A stretch of 64,000 nt of DNA from JAEUHM01 sp964538625 (GTDB taxonomy: Bacteria; Verrucomicrobiota; Verrucomicrobiia; Verrucomicrobiales; Verrucomicrobiaceae), in contig CAZIGH010000017.1 in NCBI GenBank assembly GCA_964538625.1, positions 1 through 64,000 on the forward strand. The letters are read 5' to 3'. Shown here piece after piece: positions 31,801 to 38,004 of this stretch. Positions within the stretch are counted from its first letter, which is position 1, and each line of letters begins with the position of its first letter. The notes beneath the pieces were generated by a model, which saw only the letters and a list, made by a program, of their open reading frames with translations, was not told where the DNA came from and searched no databases. The translations under genes were made by a program, and so were the position numbers.

Positions 31801-31989
31801 TCGCACGATGACCCCCTCCTTGGCGAACCGCTGCTGCAACATCGCCTCGAACTGCCCGAAGTCACGCATCCGGTCGAAGAGCGTATTGCCGATCAGTGCC
31901 ACCCGTTCCCCCGGCTTCAGTTGAAGAGGGAGCTGGGCATGAATCGCCAGCGGCAGGCAGGCGGCGAGAAGAAGAGCTAGGTATCGCAT
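28876..31989 (-). CDS. SGNH hydrolase / PVC beta-propeller / HEAT / azurin-like fusion
   Basis: This 1037-residue exported protein starts with a signal peptide (RYLALLLAACLPLAIHAQ). Residues about 20-260 are an SGNH/GDSL esterase-like domain (VALIGNTLFDRM; late catalytic block FNSIHLNDSGYTAFAE). A beta-propeller of the PVC membrane-bound dehydrogenase type follows (IRWDAKGRLWVSTSTTYP, DTDGDGKADHREKVLTGFG, QQGPDGAMYVADWYNPVKGH). About residues 670-880 are HEAT-like helical repeats. The C terminus is an azurin-like cupredoxin with ligands His (VTPHNLL), Cys, His and Met (YICSFPGHWLVMKGEM). No CxxCH heme motif is present, unlike many relatives. It may oxidise a carbohydrate and pass electrons through copper; this is inference. 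Confidence 0.85.
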   Translation of the reverse strand: MRYLALLLAACLPLAIHAQLPLQLKPGERVALIGNTLFDRMRDFGQFEAMLQQRFAKEGVIVRNLAWSADEISLRPRPDGFGDLNQHLTEAKADVILAAFGFNESFKGAAKLPEFETLLKAFLIELKSHRYNGKTAPRIVLVSPIPAEAPHEKLNEQIKLYTDAMKRVAEAEQVGFVDTFTPLAELFTADNGKRKTENQQTFNSIHLNDSGYTAFAETLYRGLLEESPPQVNAALRAAVEEKETKWFQFHRPLNYYYIKGGRAEPYGVVNFPGELKKLEQMVANRDARIHAIAQGRPVPEKIDDSKTEPLPVITGDRPVNEWHTPADELKAFKIDPRFEVNCFASEEDFPDLFRKPIAIRWDAKGRLWVSTSTTYPQILPGQDAEDQILILEDTNGDHKADKCSVWADKLHIPLSFEFGNGGVYVSDQPHLTFLKDTDGDGKADHREKVLTGFGTEDSHHALHDFVWSPEGDLIFRESIFHHSQVETPYGPVRARESSFFRFTPATGKLLAFGSYMSTNPWGITFDDWGFHVGSHPVFASAVHALNAPYPDIHVPAGSYIPAYSGTCGQEFLSSSHWPEDLRKKHFMRVRYKPTNEVELHEWIEKDTHFEEKKVGIVFQSTDLSFIPVDIQQGPDGAMYVADWYNPVKGHMQYSLRDTRRDKKSGRIWRITAKDRPLEEAPKIAGASIPELLELLKSENYRTRYRAKVELREREPEELISEIKASKRPFPSGRVNRRSVEIDWLLSSIGAWRNPSLLPEKDAAELKFRLVAFALADEDPKVRAAAVRHLRWAPEFQMVKLDSSSRSALELAANDKSGLVRLEAAIAASYIGTKEALIAALDLLKHPMDEYLTYALRTALDSHTLQPLWKNNDAFLKQHPELVKFLQDSEPKKPAVMARKKKGEKPDPFDAQPGLQTITIKAIPERLLFDVREFKVKAGAPVKLVFENPDVTPHNLLIVQPGAADEVGMAGNEMAKLADGFVKGFVPDSPKILHKTKLLNQGEAETLRFKAPTSPGRYPYICSFPGHWLVMKGEMIVK

Positions 31990-32009
31990 GGTCGTAGTGA
32001 GTGAAGATT

Positions 32010-32079
32010 GGAACACGAATGAACACCAATGGGCACGAACCTATTTTTATTGGCGTATATTCGTGTCCATTCGTGTTCC
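32010..32079. repeat. Inverted repeat between divergent genes
   Basis: GGAACACGAATG (32010-32021) is perfectly repeated in inverse at 32068-32079, and GGGCACGAA (32031-32039) pairs with TTCGTGTCC (32060-32068) with one G-T pair. The arms are themselves built from variants of a CACGAATG unit. The element would form a long stem with a 9-nt bulge and 20-nt loop. It lies between the fusion-protein gene and the MoxR gene and resembles a dispersed non-coding repeat. Confidence 0.65.
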
Positions 32080-32182
32080 GAATCCGAGCATCCCAACGCT
32101 CTCACTACCCACCGCATCACAAAAAACCGGACAAAAGCTGTCCAAATGGAGGTGGGTTTGCTATCCTCCATGTGTGTCTTCC

Positions 32183-33112
32183 ATGCATCCCATTCTTGAC
32201 CCCGCCGCAGCCCAAGCCCGGACCACAGCCCTCGTCAAAGCCATCAGCCAGATTGTTTTGGGAAAGGAACACGTCATTCGGCTCGCGGTTGCTACGTTGC
32301 TGGCACGTGGGCACTTGCTGTTTGAGGACCTTCCCGGTGTCGGCAAAACGACGCTGGCACATGCGCTTGCACGCGCTCTTGGCCTGAGTTTTCGGCGGGT
32401 GCAGTTCACCAGCGACATGCTGCCGGCAGACATCATTGGTGCGTCGGTTTTCGACAAGGAGAGTAACACTTTTATTTTCAAGCCGGGCCCCTTGTTCACT
32501 CAGGTGTTGCTGGCGGATGAGATCAATCGTGCCACACCGAAAACCCAGTCGGCACTGCTGGAAGCGATGGAGGAGAACCAAGTGTCTGCCGATGGCATCA
32601 CGCACGCGCTGCCTGAACCGTTTTTCGTCATTGCCACGCAGAACCCACTTTCATCATCCGGCACATTTCATCTGCCGGAGTCACAACTGGACCGCTTTCT
32701 GATGCGCTTGCAGCTCGGGATACCGGACCGCGAAGCTGAAAGGGCGCTGCTTGCGGGAGAAGACCGCCGCAGCCTGCTGGCCGCGCTGCCCTCTACTTTG
32801 AGTGCGGGTGAGCTTCAGCAACTCCAGCAACTCGCACGGAGTCTGCATGTTTCTCCTGCCTTGCTGGATTATGTGCAGGATCTGCTCGCCAGTAGCCGCC
32901 AGCACGGGCATGGGCTGTCCCCGCGCGCCGGGCTGGCCATCTTGTCGGCTGCTAAAGCATGGGCGCTGATGGGGGGCAGGAAAATGGTGATTCCGGAGGA
33001 CGTGCAGGCCACTGCTCCCACAGTCATAGCACACCGGCTGGATCATTGCGTCGAGGGAGTCACCGGTGTGGAGCTGGCGAGAGAGATCCTGGGCAGCACG
33101 GCGGTGCTGTGA
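32183..33112 (+). CDS. MoxR family AAA+ ATPase
   Basis: This 309-residue chaperone-like ATPase has Walker A (EDLPGVGKTTLAHALA), Walker B (VLLADEINRATPKTQSALLE), the MoxR block MEENQVSADGITHALPEPFF, sensor 1 (VIATQNP) and the arginine region FHLPESQLDRFLMRL. It ends with the family's C-terminal helical lid (SPRAGLAILSAAKAWALMGG). MoxR genes normally sit before DUF58 and VWA-domain genes; here the repeat/RAYT locus follows directly and no partner is visible. ATG 32183 is chosen because upstream codons run through the inverted repeat. Confidence 0.9.
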   Translation: MHPILDPAAAQARTTALVKAISQIVLGKEHVIRLAVATLLARGHLLFEDLPGVGKTTLAHALARALGLSFRRVQFTSDMLPADIIGASVFDKESNTFIFKPGPLFTQVLLADEINRATPKTQSALLEAMEENQVSADGITHALPEPFFVIATQNPLSSSGTFHLPESQLDRFLMRLQLGIPDREAERALLAGEDRRSLLAALPSTLSAGELQQLQQLARSLHVSPALLDYVQDLLASSRQHGHGLSPRAGLAILSAAKAWALMGGRKMVIPEDVQATAPTVIAHRLDHCVEGVTGVELAREILGSTAVL

Positions 33113-33166
33113 GGCTGTCCAAAGGCGTTGGTTCTTCTGGGGAGTGAAGGACGGGCGGGTAGTGGC

Positions 33167-33281
33167 TTTGGACTGCGTGGGGCCGTGCTGCCGCTTTGGG
33201 CGTTTGCCAGCCTGCTGGCGGGGCTGGGGTGCGCAGCAGGGCTGCGGTTTGAGAAAGCGGCAGGAGCCTGCCGCAGTCCAA
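33167..33281 (+). repeat. 115-bp palindromic element, copy A
   Basis: The element is bounded by TTGGACTGCG and its inverse CGCAGTCCAA, and also contains the inner inverted pair CTGCCGCTTT/AAAGCGGCAG plus the hairpin GGCAGG-AG-CCTGCC. It can fold end to end. Copy A lies 39 bp beyond the transposase stop codon, and flanking bases (AGTGAAGGACGG) match the spacer between the other copies. Confidence 0.9.
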
Positions 33282-33320
33282 GAGGTGGGGTCTTTGGGGA
33301 GTGAAGGACGGCGGGCTAGG

Positions 33321-33908
33321 TCATTCGCCGTCGTCAGCAGCGATTTCGTCGAACCGGAACTGAGAGATCGTTTTCACCCATGCGGGTGAAGCCTCTGCTT
33401 TGAATGCCGCTGCGCTGCACCACTTCCACAAAGAACCCATTCTTACTAGGCCGTGATGTACCGCATTCTGATGGACGTAGTTCAAACGGGCGAGGTAACT
33501 GCGATGATAGGTCAGATGGGTTTCTCGAAAGTTTTGCCAGAGGCGAGATCTGCCGGGCAGTCTCTCTCGACGATTGAGTTCTTTGGTTGTAAGACTGTGA
33601 AGTTTTTGCACGGCTGAACTTAATCCTTCCGCGTTGCCTGCCGGGCTGTGTGCTACGAGATGGTAGTGATTCGAGAGTATCGCCCACGCCTCGAGGGTCC
33701 AGCCAGCTTGATTCATGACTGAAAAAAGTGTGGATTGAAACCAATCCTTCATCTGGTCATCAGCCAGTAGGTGTTTGCCTCCGTGTGCTCTAGCCGTAAC
33801 CATGTAAACGCCTGCTTGTTGAAGCCGGTGAGGAGGAGCGTGCGGCCAGTTCCTTGTGCCCGATCGTGATTCATCATCATTTGGAAGGGCTGGGTCGTTA
33901 TGTGACAT
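33321..33908 (-). CDS. REP-associated tyrosine transposase (RAYT, Y1/HUH type)
   Basis: This 195-residue single-strand DNA transposase has the HUH metal motif as HYH at residues 81-83 (AILSNHYHLVAH) and the catalytic tyrosine at Tyr144 in RLNYVHQNAVHHGLV, the usual RAYT signature. These enzymes are related to IS200/IS605 TnpA but are linked to REP palindromes in the host genome. Palindromic elements lie on both sides (copy A after its stop, copies B-D before its start), as expected. ATG 33908 is preferred to a TTG at 33920. It seems full length and intact. Confidence 0.9.
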   Translation of the reverse strand: MSHNDPALPNDDESRSGTRNWPHAPPHRLQQAGVYMVTARAHGGKHLLADDQMKDWFQSTLFSVMNQAGWTLEAWAILSNHYHLVAHSPAGNAEGLSSAVQKLHSLTTKELNRRERLPGRSRLWQNFRETHLTYHRSYLARLNYVHQNAVHHGLVRMGSLWKWCSAAAFKAEASPAWVKTISQFRFDEIAADDGE

Positions 33909-33986
33909 GAGCCGAAGCAAAACTCGTCTGATGGAGAGTCAATCGTTTTGAACTGTGGTTTTGTTGGGAAGCGGACGTTCGGTGGC

Positions 33987-34165
33987 TTTGGACTGCGTGC
34001 AGCCGTGCTGCCGCTTTGGGCGTTTGCCAGCCTGCTNNNNNNNNNNNNNNNNNNNNNNNNNNNNNNNNNNNNNNNNNNNNNNNNNNNNNNNNNNNNNNNN
34101 NNNNNNNNNNNNNNNNNNNNNNNNNNNNNNNNNNNNGAAAGCGGCAGGAGCCTGCCGCAGTCCAA
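33987..34165 (+). repeat. Palindromic element, copy B (interrupted by assembly gap)
   Basis: The first 50 bp and last 29 bp match copies C and D at identical offsets. The middle is replaced by 100 N. If one copy is present, only 36 bp are missing, which would restore the 156-bp spacing to copy C exactly. Confidence 0.85.
34037..34136. other. Assembly gap (100 N)
   Basis: Exactly 100 unspecified bases sit inside copy B. The size is a placeholder: neighbouring copies predict 36 bp, or 36 plus a multiple of 156 if extra units were collapsed. Confidence 0.97.
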
Positions 34166-34206
34166 GAGGTGGGGTGTTTTGGGAGTGAGAGACGGTGGGC
34201 AGCGGT

Positions 34207-34321
34207 TTTGGACTGCGTGCAGCCGTGCTGCCGCTTTGGGCGTTTGCCAGCCTGCTGGCGGGGCTGGGGTGCGCAGCAGGGCTGCGGTTTGGGAAAGCGG
34301 CAGGAGCCTGCCGCAGTCCAA
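34207..34321 (+). repeat. 115-bp palindromic element, copy C
   Basis: It is nearly identical to copies A and D, with the same terminal and inner inverted repeats. The 41-bp spacer to copy D makes a 156-bp tandem period. Confidence 0.92.
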
Positions 34322-34362
34322 GAGGTGGGGTGTTTTGGGAGTGAAGGACGGTGGGCAGTGGC

Positions 34363-34477
34363 TTTGGACTGCGTGCAGCCGTGCTGCCGCTTTGGGCGTT
34401 TGCCAGCCTGCTGGCGGGGCTGGGGTGCGCAGCAGGGCTGCGGTTTGAGAAAGCGGCAGGAGCCTGCCGCAGTCCAA
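34363..34477 (+). repeat. 115-bp palindromic element, copy D
   Basis: This is the last unit of the array. It starts 156 bp after copy C and ends 37 bp before the stop codon of the minus-strand oxidoreductase gene, so it may also act as a bidirectional 3'-end structure. Confidence 0.92.
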
Positions 34478-34514
34478 GAGGTGGGGTCTTTGGGCGAGGG
34501 ATCGTCCGGGGCCG

Positions 34515-36854
34515 TTAGTTTGCTGGCAGCACCTGCACGGCGTCGATGTGGACGTTTCCTCCTGCACCCTCGGTGGTGAAGACGACAGCGGCTTCTTCAC
34601 CGGCGTTGAAAGTGAAGGTGCCGATGGTGCCGAAGGCTTTGTCACTCGGGGCTTTGGTCTGGTCCACGGTGAAATCTTTGATGCCGTCTGCGGTTAGGAC
34701 TGAGACTTTGGCAGTTTTGGCGCGGTTTTCGTGGGGCTGCCATGCGATTCGTACTTCGTATTTGCCGCTGGTTTTGACGGCGAAGGCGAAGCGGGCGGAG
34801 GCTCCTTTTTTTGCGGTGTACTGATAGCCGTCGGCAACGAATGGATTGAGGCCATGACCTTTTGCCCATTCGCCCGTGAGTTCTGCCTCTTCATCGTCTA
34901 TGACGATACCCTCGAGCTTGGCTACTGGGATGGAGGGGCTATAGCTTTCCGGCAGGGTCTTGGCATGGGCCGGTTTGTAAAGCGGACCTTCCAGAGTGTC
35001 GCGGCGCATGGCTCCGGGCTGGTTCATTAGGTCCTTGAGGATGTCGAGGTATTGCTCATAAACGCCGCGGGGCGTGGTGTGGTGGCGGATGCAGATCCAG
35101 GCTGCCTTGCCGATGACTTCTCCCATCATGCCGCAGGTGCGCATGACGCGGGTGCTCCCGAGCGCCCAGCGGTCCACGCTAATGGTGCGGCCTGCCATGA
35201 AGAGATTGTCAATGTCTCGTGCGTAGAAGCAGCGGTAGGGCACGGGGTAGCCGTTGTGGCGGTCCGTGTGCTTGCCAAAAACGGCCCGGCTAATGAAGGG
35301 GTTATCCGGATACTTTTTCATGTACTCCTCCTTGGGGTAGTGCAGGTCTTGGTCCCAGGTGGTGGGTACGCAGCCGTCCGGATGAATGATGCCTTTGACC
35401 ATGTCTTCGCCGTTGAGGATGAAGTCTCCCACGATGCGACGGCTTTCACGTGGGCCGCCGATGTAGGCGAGCCATGAGAGTGTGTGGTGGGCGTAATCTT
35501 CTGGCTTGAGTTTCTTCATCGCGTTCACGGCGCCGAAAACGGCGCGGAAGTTCCAGTCGCGGATGAGTTCGAGGTCGTTGATGGGGTGCTTGTCAAAGCC
35601 GCTCTCCCAGAACCACTCTCCGTGGAGGTAATCCTGTGGGTTGCTCACGGGGGTGTAGCCCAGGTCATAACCCTGCTGCTGGTTTTTGTTTTTGACACCT
35701 ACGGGTGCGAGGGGTCTGGGCAGAGGGAAGTCATCAAGGCCCAGGTCCAAGGCCCAGGGGGTCTCAGGCCAAGTTTGAGGAGCTTCCATTTTCTGCATGA
35801 CCCACATGTTGCTCATGCCCATGCGGCCTTTTTCTTCCATCATGAACTCCGCTCCGGAGAGTGCGCCCACGGTGCCGTGACCGGTGCAGTCAACAAACAG
35901 TTTGCCACGGAAGGCGGTCTCCTTGCCCGTGCGGGTATCCAGTCCGATGACCGACTGGATGGTCCTTTTGTCCTTCATGCTGACGCGGTGAACGTGCGTG
36001 TTGAGGAACAAGTCGATGCTCTTCTCTGCCCGCACGGTGTCCTCTTTGAGTTTGTCGTTGTATTCGGCCGGATCAGCGGCGGGGCTGTTGCTGGCGCGGT
36101 CTGCAAACTCTTCGACGATGTCTCCCAGATGGGGGTAGAGACCGCGGCGTGTGTTGCCCTGTGCCCATACTTGAATCTCGCTGCTGCCATTTCCGCCCAG
36201 AACAGGGCGGTTCTGGATGAAGGCCACTTTCAAAGCGTGACGTGCCCCGCTGATGGCGGCACCCATGCCGGCATATCCGCCGCCGATGACGACGAGATCG
36301 TATTCTTTGGTCTCTGGTGGGTTTTCGGGCAGGCCGAGGAGTGTCCTGCGGAGTTTGTTGGTTTCCTCGTTGTCATCGGAGGGCTTGAAGGCGGGATCGG
36401 CACTCAGGATGATGGCGTCACAGCGACCGTTGAATCCAGTCATGTCGTGTAGTGCGAGTGTTGCCTTGCCAGCCTTGAGCTCGATTTCTCCGGCATTGTC
36501 CCACTGCCAGTCTTTGCCGGTGATGCCGCAGTCGTTGGCCAAGGTGGTGCCGTTCACGCTGACTTGGAAGCGCCCCGGCGCACCTGGGGCGTCCCAGGGG
36601 CCCACCCAGTTTTTTGCCCTCACCCAGACGGTGTATTTCGCATCTGCGGGCACGGTGACCTCTCCAGTGGCGTCAGAAACGGGTTTGCCAAGTCCGTGCG
36701 CCATGAGGTAGGCGCTGCCCATGATGTCGATAAACTGTGTGTCAAGCACCCAGCCGCCGTGACGTTGCATGGACTCTGCTTCCACCCAGACTTGCTGTGC
36801 GGGGAGCTGAGAGAGGGCGATGAGACTGCTGAGGGCGAGACATGCGCGTTTCAT
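34515..36854 (-). CDS. Exported FAD-dependent oxidoreductase with beta-sandwich flanks
   Basis: This 779-residue protein has a signal peptide (RACLALSSLIALSQLPAQQ), an N-terminal carbohydrate-binding-like beta-sandwich (WVEAESMQRHGGWVLDTQF to about residue 150), an FAD_oxidored core with Rossmann motif EYDLVVIGGGYAGMGAAISG and later LFVDCTGHGTVGALSGAEFM and NLFMAGRTISVDRWALGSTR, and a C-terminal golvesin/xanthan-lyase-type module (GKYEVRIAWQPHENRAKTAK). It probably acts on a glycan or glycan-derived ring outside the cytoplasm. A LacI regulator is divergent 91 bp upstream. Start ATG 36854 directly precedes the signal peptide. Confidence 0.88.
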   Translation of the reverse strand: MKRACLALSSLIALSQLPAQQVWVEAESMQRHGGWVLDTQFIDIMGSAYLMAHGLGKPVSDATGEVTVPADAKYTVWVRAKNWVGPWDAPGAPGRFQVSVNGTTLANDCGITGKDWQWDNAGEIELKAGKATLALHDMTGFNGRCDAIILSADPAFKPSDDNEETNKLRRTLLGLPENPPETKEYDLVVIGGGYAGMGAAISGARHALKVAFIQNRPVLGGNGSSEIQVWAQGNTRRGLYPHLGDIVEEFADRASNSPAADPAEYNDKLKEDTVRAEKSIDLFLNTHVHRVSMKDKRTIQSVIGLDTRTGKETAFRGKLFVDCTGHGTVGALSGAEFMMEEKGRMGMSNMWVMQKMEAPQTWPETPWALDLGLDDFPLPRPLAPVGVKNKNQQQGYDLGYTPVSNPQDYLHGEWFWESGFDKHPINDLELIRDWNFRAVFGAVNAMKKLKPEDYAHHTLSWLAYIGGPRESRRIVGDFILNGEDMVKGIIHPDGCVPTTWDQDLHYPKEEYMKKYPDNPFISRAVFGKHTDRHNGYPVPYRCFYARDIDNLFMAGRTISVDRWALGSTRVMRTCGMMGEVIGKAAWICIRHHTTPRGVYEQYLDILKDLMNQPGAMRRDTLEGPLYKPAHAKTLPESYSPSIPVAKLEGIVIDDEEAELTGEWAKGHGLNPFVADGYQYTAKKGASARFAFAVKTSGKYEVRIAWQPHENRAKTAKVSVLTADGIKDFTVDQTKAPSDKAFGTIGTFTFNAGEEAAVVFTTEGAGGNVHIDAVQVLPAN

Positions 36855-36922
36855 GGTGAAGGTCATTTTAGAAGGTAGCACGTCCTAAACGCCAGCCTTT
36901 TGCTCGCACAATCGGCAATCCG

Positions 36923-36937
36923 CTGTTACGGTAACAG
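36923..36937. promoter_or_regulatory. LacI-type operator palindrome
   Basis: CTGTTAC-G-GTAACAG is a perfect 15-bp palindrome between the divergent oxidoreductase and LacI genes, 8 nt before the LacI ATG. Its TGTTAC/GTAACA core is like known GalR/LacI-family operators. Control of both genes by the adjacent repressor is the simplest reading. Confidence 0.65.
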
Positions 36938-36945
36938 GTTTCATC

Positions 36946-37968
36946 ATGACCCGCCCTACGCTTCAGGACATCGCCGACAAACTCGGTCTCTCAAAGATGA
37001 CGGTCTCTCGTGCGCTGCGGGGTGAGAGGCATGTGAGGCAAGAGGTGATGGAAGCGGTTCGAGCTGAAGCAGAAGCGTTGGATTACCGTCCGGACCCGGA
37101 GATTTCGAAGCTGATGTCTTACATGCGCCGCTCACGCCGTAGCGAGTCTCCCCGTACGCTTGCGTTCATCTGGGCGGAGAAGTCACCCGGGACCATGCGC
37201 CAATCATCGTGGTCGATGGATCTGTTCAGCGGTGCGCGGCAGCGCGCGACGCAGTTGGGCTTTGAGTTGTCGGAGTTTCACCTGGCGGAGAGGGGAATGA
37301 CGGCCCCTCGTCTGTCCAGCATACTGGAGGCACGAGGCATCCCCGGTTTCATTCTCTCGCCGCTTCTTTCGCGCAGTCGGGGCCACGTTGCGATGCGGTG
37401 GGAGAAGTTCAGCAGTGCGGTGATAGGGCTTGGCTTTGCACGTCCGCCGCAGCACCGCGTTCACCATCATCACTTTCTGGGAATGATGGAGACTCTTCAT
37501 CAGTTGAAGAGGCGAGGTTACCGCCGGATTGGATTCTTCTCTGGTTCGACGATCGACGAGCGCATGTTCAGGGCTTGGTCTGCGAGCTTTCTGGTGCATC
37601 ATCCGCTGCCGCGGAAGGAAGCGGCGGGGCTTCTGTGTCTGGTGCGGGAGCCGACCCGTCAGGTGTTCAGTGACTGGATGGCAAAGGCTAGACCTCAGGT
37701 GGTGATCGACAGCGGGAGGCTGCTCTGGCCCTGGCTCAAGGGTATCCGTGTGCCTGAAGAACTTGGCTATGCGACGCTGAGCTGGGAGTCTGATCAACCT
37801 GAGCGCGCTGGGATAGATCAACAGGCGGGCGTGCTTGGTGCGGCGGCGGTGGACTTGGTGGTGGAGCAGTTCCACCGCAATGAGCGTGGCACGCCGGAGC
37901 ATGCGAAGGTGTTGATGACGACTGGCCGGTGGAGGGACGGTGGCAGTTTGCGGAGTTTGAGGCCGTGA
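36946..37968 (+). CDS. LacI family transcriptional regulator
   Basis: This 340-residue regulator has the LacI helix-turn-helix and hinge at the N terminus (TLQDIADKLGLSKMTVSRAL, then EALDYRPDPEISKLMSYMRR). The C-terminal periplasmic-binding-protein-like domain is divergent; HQLKRRGYRRIGFFSG is the clearest remnant of the usual block, and the end has VDLVVEQFHRNERGTPEH. It lies divergent from an exported FAD oxidoreductase with a perfect palindrome in between, so local regulation in response to a sugar-like ligand is likely. It converges with the DUF3604 gene. Confidence 0.9.
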   Translation: MTRPTLQDIADKLGLSKMTVSRALRGERHVRQEVMEAVRAEAEALDYRPDPEISKLMSYMRRSRRSESPRTLAFIWAEKSPGTMRQSSWSMDLFSGARQRATQLGFELSEFHLAERGMTAPRLSSILEARGIPGFILSPLLSRSRGHVAMRWEKFSSAVIGLGFARPPQHRVHHHHFLGMMETLHQLKRRGYRRIGFFSGSTIDERMFRAWSASFLVHHPLPRKEAAGLLCLVREPTRQVFSDWMAKARPQVVIDSGRLLWPWLKGIRVPEELGYATLSWESDQPERAGIDQQAGVLGAAAVDLVVEQFHRNERGTPEHAKVLMTTGRWRDGGSLRSLRP

Positions 37969-38004
37969 CTGCTGGCGCTGGACTGTGCTCTGGGTGGAAT
38001 GTGG

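Noticed and set aside
32001..32387. Possible small gene starting in the inverted repeat before MoxR
   Set aside because: The frame crosses the inverted repeat and then runs out of frame through the MoxR coding region.
33167..34477. CRISPR array
   Set aside because: Units are 115 bp with 41-bp near-identical spacers, not 25-40 bp repeats with unique spacers, and no cas genes are present.
33948..34645. Open frames reading through the palindromic repeats and the N run
   Set aside because: They are repetitive translations of the 156-bp unit in several frames on both strands; this is non-coding repeat DNA.
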